A stretch of DNA of 64,000 nucleotides from Kingdonia uniflora. Taxonomy: Eukaryota; Streptophyta; Magnoliopsida; Ranunculales; Circaeasteraceae. Both the position numbers and the translations under genes were made by a program. Each line of letters starts with the position of its first letter. Position 1 is the first letter of the stretch. The notes below the pieces were generated by a model. That model was not told the origin of the DNA. It made no database searches and saw nothing but the letters and a program-made list of their open reading frames with translations. The stretch lies in NCBI GenBank assembly GCA_014058105.1, contig JACGCM010002647.1, positions 1,798,001 through 1,862,000 on the forward strand, written 5' to 3'. This document shows, in pieces, positions 1 through 11,483 of the stretch.

Positions 1-2072
1 GCGAGTGGTGTTGGTTGAGAAGTATCATTAAATGCTAGAATTAATATCTAAGATTCATTTCCAATGTATATTCATAAATTTTTTGGGTGTCTGTTGGGTT
101 TCCTAGAACCAATGACTGCAGTCAAATGTTATTGCATGGGGAATCTTTTTGAAGTTGGGAATTTGGAGGGTCTGCTTTGAATGCTGATCTGAGTATAAAA
201 GGCACTCTGAGTTGAGTGGTAGGAGTAAACCTTCGTTTCTTATTTCTGCCATCTTTGTTTACTGTAGTAAAAATGGTGACGACTAGGACTCAGGCCCAAG
301 AGTCTAGGATTTGAAGGAAGATGGAGGAATTGTGGATCAGGCACTTTGGTTACCAACCGTTGCATCTACCTACTCCAATTCCTGTTTCTCTCACTTTTCA
401 TCATGTCATATGAAGAAGTAATGGAGGCAGGGGATGACCACTTCAAAATGGTATGTTTATATTGCCTGTTGACATCTGAGGTAGAACATCGTAACGGTCT
501 TCGGTTGCTGGCAGGAGAAGCTGTTACAACTGAAGATGAAGTGACAGGCATTCAGCCGAGGGAGTCTTGTCGATACCCTGCTAATGAGTGGGTCTTGTTG
601 AAGAAATGAGGCCTTTTGTCTGTCTCTAGCATGCGAGGAGGTGGTGAGGATGCAGAATATCATTTTTTTCCATGGACCATTGCTCTTTGGCCATGAAGAA
701 GATCTTTCATCTGTGATGTCTGGTTTTAACTTCCTTGAGTCTTGCAGCCTGGGATCAAAGTTTGGAATTTGCCTCTTTTATTGACTCTTTGGGCCAAGAA
801 AAATGTCGAGCTGATACATGATGTAAATTGAAGTAATCTGTAAAATCTCTGTATTCTTCTGTAAAGTATTTTGTAAGAAAAACTTTCGGACTAAATGAAA
901 TATTTGTATTATGTTATGATGATACTTTGTCTCAAGTTTATTTGCTTCACTTTCTGTTTGTAACATAGGCGTTGGTAACATAAATGTTTAGGTATCATGG
1001 GTATGAAGGGAAAATGGTAGTGAGAGTTGAGGTAAAATATAGAGGAGGTCAAGAATGTGATTGAGATGAACGACTTGTTTGGAAATACCAGTAAAAAGGA
1101 GGTTAAGCTGCTTATGCAAACTTGATGTCAGATTTATGCAAATTGTGAGACAAGGTTGATATGTAGCTGTGTGTGCGACTGCTGGATTGGCTGTCGTCTT
1201 GTTTGTTGTCATTTTGATATGCGTTCGTATAAAATTTGAGGAGATACCTTATGATATGTAAACAAAGAGCTATCATAATATTTCTGTAATTGATGTTGAA
1301 CTTCTGTCGTTCCGCGACTATTGCTCGAATAATATACTCTTCTTCTGAATCAGTGGGGTAATATCTACACAAATCTTTCTGGTGGCTATAACATCAAGAA
1401 TCGTGGCTGGTATGAGTTGTATCCTCTGTGGAGATAATCGTTCTCTAGAGGTAGTGTGACTAAGCATGGTGAGAACTCGCTCTCAGTATGCGCGGCGTGC
1501 TCAATGTGGAGCCAAGCAAAATTGTTGGTGAAGAGGGAAGATGAAACTACAGCTAGGGGTTTATGAAATTATAATATTGTAAGAGGAGGTTTTGGTGTAA
1601 TGAGTTGTTTAGGGTAAATGAAATATAAATGTTAGCAAGATGTTGGGTCTATTGAATCAAAATGTATCTTTAGTTGAATAGAATTTGTACTTGTGAATTT
1701 GGGAAATGGAAAATTGTGTTTAAGCAAATTAATGTCGAAAATATGGAGATGTTGTCGAATAGAATCCCAAAAATATAGGAATTTGTAATTACAGTAGAAA
1801 TAAGGGAACTAACAAGAAAAATGATTATGGCAAGGTATTTTTCTTTGCAGGATGGCATAAAATATAAGGAGGTCAACGTTCATCATCTATTGGAGATGAT
1901 AGGTTGTGCTCTGAGTGATAAGAATGTATTCGAAGAAATTTTACGAGATAGGGAAGGATTGGAGCACAAATGTAGAGGTTTGCTATGGTAGAGAAGAATA
2001 AGTGTTAAGGATATCGAGGAGCGACGCATGAGGCGTTACGTTCGAGAAACCGAACGGTCGTAAAGTGGTGCG
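1..2072 (+). other. Repeat-derived stretch with two related short ORF starts
   Basis: No gene is recognised here. Two plus-strand ATGs, at 273 and 1466, open with similar peptides, MVTTRTQAQ and MVRTRSQYARR, and both soon hit stops. A TATA-like TATAAAA lies near 194, upstream of the first. Because two homologous plus-strand ORFs of Tat elements lie downstream (from 3209 and from 9946), these may be the first exons of those two ORFs. In that case the 3' LTRs of the elements would lie in or left of this stretch. I found no LTR ends, so this is inference only. Confidence 0.3.
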
Positions 2073-2277
2073 ATGAATAGGCACGTGGGGTCTATAAATA
2101 AGTCAGAGGGTGGCGACTATTCATACTTTTCAAAAGCCAAAAAAAAATTCTTTGGTGTGAAGTGCTTTTGCTCATCGTTCAATTGGTTGGATACGATTGC
2201 GAAGGAGGAGATTAACATGTTGATTGAAAGGGCCAAGCGGGCGAAGGAGAGGGATATAGAAGTAGCGCGTCAACAAG
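2073..2277 (+). pseudogene. Possible 5' exon of the element B plus-strand ORF
   Basis: This open frame of about 68 codons is rich in Lys, Arg and Glu near its end (ERAKRAKERDIEVARQQ). It stops just after a good splice donor, CAAG|GTTAGT, at 2278. A TATAAATA-like box at about 2093-2100 lies inside it. The next recognisable coding block begins after a CTTAG acceptor at 3208, but the reading phase does not join cleanly. The exon assignment is therefore tentative. It may equally be a chance ORF in retrotransposon 3' sequence. Confidence 0.25.
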
Positions 2278-3208
2278 GTTAGTGATTTTTGTTTGGAATG
2301 GTTGTTATTGTGAATGTTGTTGTAAGTGATTAAGGTAGAGATGAATTTAATTAAGTAAAGTGAATTGAGTCGAAAGTGAATGGTTTGTAGATAAGAGATA
2401 ATTGTGGTTTGTGTTGGAATTAGATTTTTGGAAAACTGTGGTGATGTTGTGACTGTAAGTGGGTGATTGTTAATGGAAGAAAGACGAGGTGTTTATAGAG
2501 GGGTTCTGTTTTGAACGGCTGGAGAAATGGGTGGAGAGGAGTGGAGGGTGTGACCGACTGGTGGCGCTGTGATTATGGCTAGATTGCTGGAAATTTATTT
2601 TATGTTGGGATTTGGCCAGAATTTTTATCTGAGAAGGGGGGGGGGTCCCATTGTTTTGAATGATGGTGTTTTGGCGGGAAAAAGGGGAACTAACTTTAAG
2701 AAGCTGTTGGGATTCCTGAGAAAATTAACCATAATAAAACTAAATTAAGATGTTTATTGAAGATAATACTAAATAAAAAGTTATCGAGTACTGAGTAATG
2801 TGTGAATAAGCGAAGATATGATTGAAATGAATTGAATTACATCGAGAACTCTATTTATGTAAATATAAAATGATAGTAGCAGACAGTAAAGTGAATGATG
2901 CGTTGGAGAAGAATTTCGACAATGATATGATTTATGAATATATGAACTTATATACGTATCACATATGAGATATACTAACTGTGGTAAAAATATGGAATCA
3001 GATTGACAGATTATGTTAAATGGCTAAACCAATTCAAAATGATGAAAAAGATATATTTGCAAATCTTGAAGACGTAGAGCCCATGATGATTGATGTGAGG
3101 ACTTGCGTACAATAATTGGGATGGAGATATAGGGTAGGGTCGAGTAGTACAGATAGAGGAAATATAAAATAATTTAGGGTTGCACTTAGTATTATCGATT
3201 TGTCTTAG
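2278..3208 (+). other. AT-rich spacer, possible intron of the element B plus-strand ORF
   Basis: About 930 bases carry no convincing coding frame. They run from a donor-like GTTAGT to an acceptor-like TTGTCTTAG. A G9 run lies near 2636-2644. No LTR ends, hairpins or RNA genes are seen. Confidence 0.25.
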
Positions 3209-5063
3209 GAAGAGGCCACCGAGATGGCTGTGGATCACGAACCCCAAGCGAGTGATAAAGAAGGTAGTGGGGATGGGGAAGATGATATGGAGGAGGGCGA
3301 GGAAGCATGTTATAGAGAGGGTCCAGAGACCAAAGAAATTGCAAGTTTCAAGAAAAAATACGGTATTTTTGGGGATATAAGGTTAGAGGAGTACCAATAT
3401 GAAATGATCGACCAGGAAATACCCTTGGATGGTATTCTGGTGCATCGAGAATAAATAAAGAAAGAGTTGAAGCTCCCCCTCATAGTGGATCAGAAAAAGT
3501 TAATGAATTTCTTTGATGTATCCCCTGGTCAGTTCAATCTGAATGTATATGACCCGTTTAGGGTATGTGGGGCAATAAATGATCGACTGAAGGCCAGGGG
3601 GGAGGAGTTAATAACTGTGGATGATTTGTGGATTTACTACACATTGAAGATGAACCTAGAGTTAAAAGGGAATCACTACTTGGCGAGGTTCTTGAAGAGG
3701 CTGATGTTTTACGACATGGTGTCAACTGGAGGTCGATACACTGATGAACGTCTATTGGTGTCTGGGAATTATGAGTTCGGCAAAAAAGACCCAGGGGAGC
3801 CGTTAAAAAAAAGTGCTTCATCTAGGTCGGTGGTTAGGTAACGTAAATGGCTAAATTTGATGTAAACTTGAGTTAGATTTGTTTGGTAATCTAGTGTTGT
3901 TTATCTATTTTGTAGCTTTCAAGGAGATCGGGAAGAAAAGTAAAGTAGAAAAAAAGTTGTATAAGATAAAAGAAGGATTTTTTGGCAGGATCGATAACCT
4001 AGTTGTCAACCAAGATCGTTTGAGTACGCTATTCTAAGAAGTGGGTTTAAAGAGGTCGAGGGCTAAAGGTTCGGAGGTTCCTGTGATCGGCGGAAAAATG
4101 TCAGCAAAAAATAAGAGAGCCGCAGATGGAAGTTTGCCACTGGAAAATCCTTCTTTGGCGGGGTACAACACTGATACTGAGATAGATGTTATACTGGGAG
4201 AGACTTTTGTAAAGAATAAGAAGAAAAGGAAGGTGAACTCTGAAGTACCTCCATTGCTCAACCCGAAGAGGACTACTCGACAATCGTCAACTGAGGGGGT
4301 CGAAGTGACCGCCAAACCAGCTATTGTGGTTGGTGGGTTACCTCCACGAGGTTCGAGTAGTGTGCTCCCCAAGAAGAGTGTTGCTGGTGGGACATCCAAG
4401 AAGAAATTTGTCAAAGAGTCTGAGACGGAAGTGCAGAAGACTATGGAGTCCTATATGTCCGAGACGGATGAGTTGAAGGCAGAGATCAAAGACTGTATGG
4501 TGGGGATTGATAACTTGAATATGTTTTTGAGCGAGGGTCAAAGGAATTTGTCGAAGGTGAGAAATTTTAATGCTTATGCTCAAATAAAAATTTTAGTAGG
4601 TCATTCGAATACTTATTATATGACTTTCATGTAGATTAAGAAGTTGATGGGGGAAGCCATGGGTCATGTGGTGGGCAGTAGTGAGTTGGCAAATTAGGTT
4701 GTTGCCTATAAAAATATAGAAAAGAAGTTGAGTACGAAAAATACAGAGTTGAACAAAACGCTGAATAGGTACAAGATGAAAGCGAAGAAGGCGAAGGAAG
4801 CTGTGTTGGCCGAGGCGAAGAAAGTGTTAGAGAAAGAGAAAAAAAAGGCCTTGGTGTTGCGGAAAGCTGCTTTTGAAAAAGATGTTAGAGATCAAGTTGT
4901 CGATGCTCGCAGAGCATTGAAGCTAGAACAGAACAAACTTCTCGATAAGGTAAAAGCGCGGATGAATACAGAGAAATTAGAAAGGTGTAAGGAAGTGAGG
5001 ATGCACTTTCAAGGACAGTTTGAGGAGGCGGAAGAAAAGAAAAATATTACAAGGGACTTGTAA
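3209..5063 (+). pseudogene. Additional plus-strand ORF (aORF) of element B, intron-containing
   Basis: This ORF runs opposite to gag-pol, as in several Tat elements. After a TTAG acceptor it starts with an acidic segment, then a conserved domain ([16 protein letters not shown] to [11 protein letters not shown], 3467-3790). A basic and Ser/Thr-rich segment follows, then a long Lys/Glu coiled coil (4728-5063). Two short introns with GT-AG ends are visible, about 3839-3915 and 4555-4634. Stops interrupt it (TAA at 3452-3454, others near 4035 and 4695), so it is a relic. The conserved domain aligns with the one in element A (9960-10290). The function of this protein class is not established; it is not gag, pol or env. 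The family is recognised from position and architecture only. Confidence 0.65.
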
Positions 5064-5676
5064 AATTTGGTGGTCTTGCATGTGATGACAGCTCAGAGGA
5101 TGATGAACCCCAGACTCCTGTTATGCATGGAACAATCGAGGTGATCGAAGATGAAGTGATGATGGAGGCTTAAGATGCTCGTCCTATGGAGATAGCAAAA
5201 GTGCAGGTACACAAAGGTTCAATAAATGAAGAAAAATCTCCCTCTAAAATGTTAAATCTTGAGTAAGTTATGTGATGTTAAGTGAAAGTTTGTAACAAAT
5301 GGCCAGTAGGACCGAAACAATTTAATTTGGTGTGTAAAGAATATTTATTTTTCTGTTTTGAAAATGTTGGTAAATAACTAATGTACTTGTTTTTTGGAAA
5401 TAAGTATAAATAATAGATTTGATAAAGTAATTGTATCGAATGTGATCATAGACTCGAGCAAATAGATAAAGAACGTTTATGGGCAAGATATATGAAAGAA
5501 GGCCATAAAATGTCAAGTAATGAGAATGAGTACCAGATGTATATCCTTAGATGGAAATCTGGATTTAGATTGGAGAAGAACAAGAGTTCTGTAAGAGGTT
5601 GTTCAATAAGTAAAGAGTACGAAGTAGAATATCCTGCAATTGGATATTGCTGGCGTGAAATGAATGATTGTCGTTA
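5064..5676 (+). other. Non-coding spacer downstream of the element B aORF
   Basis: About 600 bases between the coiled-coil end of the plus-strand ORF and the tandem-repeat block. The acidic codons just after 5064 look like a frameshifted tail of that ORF. Nothing else is recognised. Confidence 0.3.
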
Positions 5677-6024
5677 GTCGTACTTGTTAAGTAGTGACCA
5701 AGAACAAATCAAGATAGCAAGGATTTAGATTGTCTTATGCATACTTGATAAGTATAGATCGAGATCAAATCAAAGTAGTAAGGATATCGTTTTTCTGATG
5801 TATACTTGATAAGTATAGATCGAGATCAAATCAAAGTAGTAAGGATATTGTTTGTCTGATGTATACTTGACAAGTATAGATCGAGATCAAATTAAAGTAG
5901 TAAGGATATCGTTTGTCTAATGTATACTTGACAAGTATAGATCGAAATCAAATCGAAGCAGTAAGGATATCGTTTGTCCGATGTATACTTGCCAAGTATA
6001 GATCGAGATCAAATCAAAGTAGTA
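5677..6024. repeat. 61-bp tandem repeat array in the element B 3' region
   Basis: The unit start ATACTTG recurs at 5741, 5802, 5863, 5924 and 5985, an exact 61-base period, with a more diverged copy before 5741. Each unit carries the near-perfect inverted repeat ATACTTGACAAGTAT (the centre varies as GAT or GCC), followed by AGATCGAGATCAAAT. It lies between the integrase end and the plus-strand ORF. Tat elements are known to grow satellite-like arrays at this position. Confidence 0.9.
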
Positions 6025-6061
6025 ATGAAGAAAATGATGAACAAAAGTTATTTATTTGACT

Positions 6062-7198
6062 TGATGAAAATGGTTACAGTGTGTCATCTGTAAAATAGCT
6101 TTAGCTGAGCAGTGTTCCATGGATATTCGAGCGGGATTTCATCTTCAGTCATGAGCCAATACGTTTTACTATCTGTTTTATTGCTGACAATATAGGGCCC
6201 TTCCCAGTTTTCTGATAACTTGCCAGAATTTTTTGGTCAAGTATTATCTTGGATCCTTCGTAGGACAAGGTCGCCAATACCAAATTTTTGTTTTTAAACT
6301 TTCTTGTTGTATGCCTTTTTCAGTATGTCATGGTACCGTCACCGATTGGCAATGGATTTGTCGCATGTTTCTTCTATCCAATTGAGGTTACAAAGGAGAT
6401 CGAGGTTTGAAGGTATGACTACTTCAGTTTCAAAAGCCATCATGAACGGAGTGCAGTCCGTGGAAACTCGAGGAGTGGTTTGGTAGGCCCAGAGGATGCT
6501 GAGTAGTTCATCGACCCATCTGCCTTTTTAGTCATCGAGACGTTTGTGTAAACCATTTTTAATGTTCTTGTTGATGGCTTTGGCTTGTCCGTTGCCTTAA
6601 GGATAATATGGTGTGGATGTTGTTAACTGAATCTTGTATTTTTGGAGGAAATCTAGTACCTTAGTGCTGATGAACTATTTGTCATTATCATAGTGTATCA
6701 TTTGTGGACAACAAACCTGGTAATAATGTACTCCCAAAGGAACTTGATAACTTCATTCTCGTCAGTATGGCAGAGATTAACTACTTTAACCCACTTGGTG
6801 AAGTAATCTGTGGCAACAAAGACAAATCTTTTATTTCTTGATGTTGGATGGAATGGGCCAATGATGTCGATTCCCCATCGTTTGAATGGCCAGAGGACAT
6901 TGCTAACATGCAAGTCGAGGGTTGGACTTTTGATGTCTTGAGTGTGTATTTGGCATTTGTAGTATTTACGCACAAAATCTTCACAGTTCAGTCTCATCTT
7001 GGGCCAGTATAATCCTTGTGTGAATGTGCATTGGGCTAGCGATCTTCCAGAAACATGTGCGCTACAGATACCCTCGTGAAGCTCTTTGTTTTTAATATGA
7101 GCTTGTTTCTGAGAAATGCATTCGATAAGTGGTCCCCCTCCAGTGATTCGATATAGGACTTTATTTTTGACGATGAATCTGGGGTATTTGGCCAACAA
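6062..7198 (-). pseudogene. Integrase of element B (degenerate)
   Basis: The minus-strand frame shows the N-terminal zinc-binding region (LHEGICSAH ... CEDFVRKYYKCQIH). The catalytic core begins with WGIDIIGPF, which supplies the first Asp. A stop and frameshift near 6698 interrupt the second-Asp region (recognisable as HYDND). The third catalytic position reads GNGQAKAINK, so the Glu of the DDE triad has become Lys. The C-terminal GDLVLRR and GPYIV motifs follow at about 6280-6190. In a working element this enzyme inserts the cDNA copy into host DNA. Here it is disabled by the stop, the frameshift and the lost Glu. Confidence 0.85.
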
Positions 7199-7261
7199 TG
7201 ATCGAGCTTCTTCTTTATTACTGGGGAGGATGTTGGAGTTGAGGTAAACATAAAATGGTTT

Positions 7262-7768
7262 TTACCAGTCTTCATGGTCGTCATCTTCAGTAATGGTTAT
7301 CTGGAGTGCTAACAGGATATTAAGGCTAGAATGATCGATGATCTTGATTTCTAAAGATCTTTTTTCACTATCCCCCAACATGGTAGCGATGTAAGCTAAT
7401 GCATCGGCATGTTGGTTTTCTTGGCGAGGTAAATGAGAAATTGTTGCATGTTTGAATTTTTGTATATTTTCTTTGACCAGAGCTACATAATCAACCATTT
7501 TTCCCATTGTTCTGAAAGACTTATTGTAATAATTTTCCACGAGTAAAGAGTCGACGTACACAGCTAATTCCTCAGCTCCAAGAGTAAGTGCAAGATCGAG
7601 ACCGTGTAAGATTCCTTTGTATTCGGTCTCATTATTAGTAGCATAAAAGTTAAGTTTGACATCTTTCTCGATACGATGATTTGAAGGCGTAACGAGGACT
7701 ATACCAATCCCAGATCCATGTGGTCTTGCTGATCCGTCAGTAAAAAGTCGTTAACCGAAGCTTTTAGA
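7262..7768 (-). pseudogene. Second (archaeal-like) RNase H of element B
   Basis: The minus strand encodes a second RNase H after the usual one. It has FTDGSARPHGSG in an interrupted frame near 7740, a NNETEYKG box near 7635, YVDSLLV at 7560 and HADALA at 7405. These give the D-E-D-D acidic set of RNase H. A duplicated RNase H domain marks the Tat lineage, where it is thought to have been acquired independently. It would assist RNA removal during reverse transcription. A stop at 7753 separates it from the upstream domain. Confidence 0.8.
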
Positions 7769-8480
7769 CTAGGTGTCTGGTTCTGCTATTGAATCGTCTG
7801 TGAAGATTTCTTTGAGCTCTTCCCAATCGGGGTCCTCGACAGGAAAATCTACCAAAAAGTCGGCCACTGCTTGTCCCTTGATCGATATCTGAAGTTTGAA
7901 GGAAATGTCATATTCTCCGAGAAAAATAATCCATTGCTGGATTCTTCGAGATTTTTCTTTTTTGGAGAGTACTAATTTGAGAGGATATTTGGTGATAACT
8001 TTGATGGGATGGGCATAAAAGTAGAGACGAAGTTTTTGAGAGTTGTAGACCAAGGCTAGTAGTTGTTTTTCTGTTGTTGTGTATCATTTTTCTGCAGGAA
8101 TAAGTATTTTTCTGAGGAAGTAGATTGGTTTTTCTACATTGTCATCTTCCCGAATAAGAACAAACCTGATTGAATCTTCAGTTGCGGATAAGTACATAGT
8201 AAGTGTTACTCCATCGATTGGAGTACTCCTTATAGGAAGAATCCCCAAGTATCGCTTAAGATCTTGGAAAGCCATTTCACAGTCGGGATTCCAAATAACT
8301 TCCTTTTACTGTTTATTTGAAAGAGGAGTGAGGTTGCCACAAAGAAGGAGGTAAAGGAGTTTGTATCGATCAGATGACTTTAAAATGAATCTGTGAAGAG
8401 CGGTTATCTTGCCGGCGAATTTTTGAACATCTTTTTTTGTTTGAAGTGATAGCATTGTCATTAGTGCTTTGATTTGAGCT
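7769..8480 (-). pseudogene. RT connection and first RNase H region of element B
   Basis: The minus strand reads ATEDSIRFVLIRED and KPIYFLRKILIPAEK at 8210-8084, then RLYFYAHPIKVITKYPL and QQWIIFLGEYDISF at 8030-7900. It ends with GQAVADFLVDFPVED. These are the familiar thumb, connection and RNase H blocks of plant gypsy polymerases. A stop at 8083 breaks the frame. The first RNase H lacks obvious catalytic residues, as is usual when the second RNase H is present. Confidence 0.75.
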
Positions 8481-9060
8481 AGATTGATTTATATCCCTCT
8501 TTTGCTAACTAGATGTCCCAGGAACTTGCCAGATGCGATGCCGAATTGATATTTCTCTGGGTTGATCTTCATCTGGTACTTGCGAAGGATATTGAAGATA
8601 GTTTGGGGGTTGTTTGGATTGTCTTCTCTTTTCAGGCTTTTGCATATCATATCATCAAAATAAACTTCCATGATTTTGTCGAGGTGATTCTTGAATATTT
8701 GGGTTACAAGTCGTTGGTAAGTCGCTCCAACATTTTTTAACCCAAAAAGCATTACTGTGTAACAGTAGAGATCTCTTTCAGTTATGAAGTTTTTTTTTTC
8801 CTGATCTTCTTTGGCGAGCGGAACTTGGTTGTATCCAGAGGCAGCGTCCATCATAGAAAGAAGTTCGTATCCTGCAACTGAATCAAGAAGTTGAGGAATT
8901 AGTGGTAGCAGAAAACTATCTTTGGGTGTGAACTAGTTGGGTTCTGCGAAGTCAACACAAACTCTAATTTTGCCATTTTTCTTTGGTATAACGACGATGT
9001 TGGAAACCTACTTCGGATATTTAGCTTTCCGAATAAATCCTACATGAAGGAGTTTATCAA
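8481..9060 (-). pseudogene. Reverse transcriptase of element B
   Basis: The polymerase palm is clear. PKKNGKIRVCVDF lies near 8990-8950, MMDAASGYNQVPLAKED at 8854, then FGLKNVGATYQR and the catalytic VYFDDM box near 8665. The block ends with GIASGKFLGHLVSKRGI at 8500. The two Asp of the YxDD box are retained, but stops at about 8934 and 9012 and the loss of everything upstream of the protease make it non-functional. The role in a live element is cDNA synthesis from the element RNA. Confidence 0.85.
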
Positions 9061-9516
9061 TTTCTTCATTGATAGCATCTTAGAGTCAGGGGGATGGATT
9101 CCATCATTATTGAATGATAGCTTTACTGTCTGGAAAGAGGTTGAGTCGGTGGCAGGCGATTGAAGGATCGATGCCAGACATTTCTTAAAAAGTCCAAGCG
9201 AAGATGCTGATGTTTTCTTAAGAAGTTTTATCATGACTTCTTTTTTATCGACTGATAATTTGGAGCTGATGAAGGTTGTGTATCCTGGGCCATCGAGTTC
9301 AACAGATTCGAACATCTCGCTGTCGTGTTACTCAAATGTGGGTGGTTCATCATGTTGTAGTTGTTATGCTTTGAGAAGTTTAATTGTATGAGGGTTTATT
9401 GTGGTATTTTTTCACATTCGTGCTACTGCCTGACTGCCTTTGATTTCATAGACACCGTGATCCGTCGGAAAATGTAGTACTAGATGATAAGTTGATAGCA
9501 CTGCTTTGAGAAAATG
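9061..9516 (-). pseudogene. Protease to RT linker of element B
   Basis: The linker includes the motif DGPGYTTFIS near 9295-9265, matching DGPGQGTFIG in element A (near 15790), and then an interrupted run to the RT. Several stops and frameshifts are present. No separate domain is recognised. Confidence 0.55.
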
Positions 9517-9945
9517 TTACCAACTGCGTCCCAAAATCCCTAAATATTTAGACTCTACATCAATGACAAGAAATTTGACAAACGTAGTTTCTAAACCTGC
9601 CTGAACTGGCAGAGTGATTTCTCTTGTTACAGACTCTTTAGAACCATTGAAGCCCATAATTATTGTTGTAAAAGCTTTTACTGAATCGATAAGGCCGAGG
9701 GCTTCAATTGCTCTCCTGAACAAGAGATCTGTAGCGCTTCCAGTATCGATGAGAAGCATATGTAGGTAGTCATGTTCAACTTTGAGCACAATAACGAGAA
9801 GGTCATCCTGAGGGTATTTAACATGGCTGGTGTTACAGTCTTCGAAGGTAATTTGGTACGGACGCTTGGACTTGCTTGTACTTGGAAGAAGTTTTGTTGA
9901 TTTGTTTGAGGAGATCATTTTGTAGCAAGATGTAATGCGATCGTC
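9517..9945 (-). pseudogene. Aspartic protease of element B and truncated 5' junction
   Basis: A minus-strand frame encodes a retroviral-type protease. The catalytic motif is LLIDTGSATDLLF near 9750, followed by MGFNGSKE and KYLGILGRSW. It would cleave the Gag-Pol polyprotein. The match to element A is strong (FIDTGSATDVLF). Upstream coding ends around 9945, where sequence switches to the plus-strand ORF of element A, so gag and the 5' LTR of B are missing. Confidence 0.8.
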
Positions 9946-11483
9946 TTGCTTTCATAGGTCAAATTCGACTGGCGATGCGACTGCCCCATCGAAGGTTGGT
10001 GAAAAAGGTGTTGAACTACTGGGATGTGGCCCCGTGTCAGATGAATGGTAACTTCTACAAGATGATGAGGGTTATCGAGGGGATGAATGTGGAGTTGGAG
10101 CATGAGAGGAGGGGGTTGATCGAGTAGTTCAATATTGTATCGTTCTATTCGAGGAAAACCAATAAGAAGGCAGATACTTACCATATCCAATGTCATGTAG
10201 ATAAACAGTGGCTATTCGATTTGTGCTCGACGGGCCGAGGGTGGGATAAGGATTTAGTAGTAGTAAGGGGTAATTATGAGAATGTATAGGGGGAAGAAGA
10301 GTATAGGCTGCAGCACAGGGTGTATAATCCAAGTAAGTCGACTGTCGAAGGCTTTTAGTGGAGAGGCTCAAATTGGTTATATAAACTTGTCTTTTGTTGT
10401 TTTGCAGAACCTAAACCCAAGACTTTTGGTAAATCCGAAGTGGTACATTGGCGAATTTATCGACTTCGATGAGGAGTGGATAAACCGAGTATTCGGGAAG
10501 TTAGGTATCGTGAGGAAGAAGCGGAAGAAGACATATACATTTCTTTGAAACGAGCCTATTGTTGCTAGACTAGCGAAGAAGAAAAAAGATGATAAGAAGG
10601 TACTTTGGAAGGACCAGAAGAAATGGAGAAAACAAGGTTGATTCGTAAGACAACTAATTTTCTAAGGGGGCAGGAAGCAGTGCCAGTGCCTGAAGTAGTT
10701 CCCGAGACTTCGAAGCAGGCTAACAAAGGTAAGGGTAAGGTCGTTCCAGAACCTTCAAAAGTCTAAAAGTTAAAAATTATTCAATGTAAGAGGCATCGGG
10801 AGCTAGGGGCTGATGATGCAGAGGATACAGACGAGGTACGACATGAAGCTGAACTAGAAGAGCATGCTCGAGCTACGGCTGCATTGATGGAGACTCTCTG
10901 TGGAAATGACCAAGATGAGGTCCAGAAGGTGACAATGAGGCAGCTGAAATAGGCGGTAGAAAATCTAGAGCTTGCTCGAGGGGCTGCGCTATTGCTGGAG
11001 ACCGAGGTGAATGCGTTAAAGCGAAAGAGGTTGACTATTAGAGCCGAGTGTGCGAGGGAACTCAAAACTGAGCGTGACAACAATTCTCAAATGCGGAAGG
11101 TGTTGGAGTCGAAGCTTACTGAGAAGGTGGTAAAAATGGAAGAACAGAGGGTAGCTTTCCAAGCACAATTCGGTGAGGAGTGTGAGACGCCCACTTCCTT
11201 AAAGAACTTTATAGACAGTTTGGAGTATGATCCTATAACTTTCAAGCGCTTTCCTCCAACCGAAAGACGCTCTGTCAAAGTTATCTCTCAGACCGAAGGG
11301 ATGGAAGTGGATCCTGCTGGTGGAGGTAGTGGTGTGGAGGCTCCCGTGGTCGACGAGGCTGCTGCTAGTGTTGTAGCCGATGGGGTCGCAAATGCTGTGG
11401 GACCGAACCCTTTTGTTGAGGGAACTGGAGGTTTGGTGGCTGGAGAACCTGTAGGAGGGGCTAGTATGACCACTCCTGTATGA
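9946..11483 (+). pseudogene. Additional plus-strand ORF (aORF) of element A, intron-containing
   Basis: Translation begins in mid-domain (VKKVLNYWDVAPCQMN) and runs to LVVVRGNYENV. It aligns with [18 protein letters not shown] to [11 protein letters not shown] of element B. An intron ends at a TTTTGCAG acceptor near 10405, and then NPKWYIGEFIDFDEEWI follows. The 3' part (10992-11483) is a charged coiled coil ending in an Ala/Gly/Val-rich tail. Stops occur near 10120, 10287, 10546 and 10640. The ORF is antisense to gag-pol. Its N-terminal exons are missing at the junction with B. Protein function is unknown. Confidence 0.65.

Larger units (their letters stand above)
2000..9945 (-). mobile_element. 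Ty3/gypsy Tat-lineage retrotransposon B, 5'-truncated
   Basis: On the minus strand the order is protease, reverse transcriptase, RNase H, a second RNase H and integrase. A tandem-repeat spacer and a plus-strand additional ORF with a coiled coil follow. That order, including the duplicated RNase H, is the hallmark of the Tat group (Grande, Ogre, Retand and RIRE2 types). Stops and frameshifts are frequent, so the element is dead. Its gag, primer site and 5' LTR are absent: minus-strand coding upstream of the protease ends near 9945, where the plus-strand ORF of element A begins. The left boundary is not resolved because no LTR was identified. Confidence 0.8.

Noticed and set aside
5677..6024. 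Regular repeats that could look like a CRISPR array
   Set aside because: Units are contiguous 61-base tandem copies without unique spacers, in a plant retrotransposon. This is a satellite-like array.
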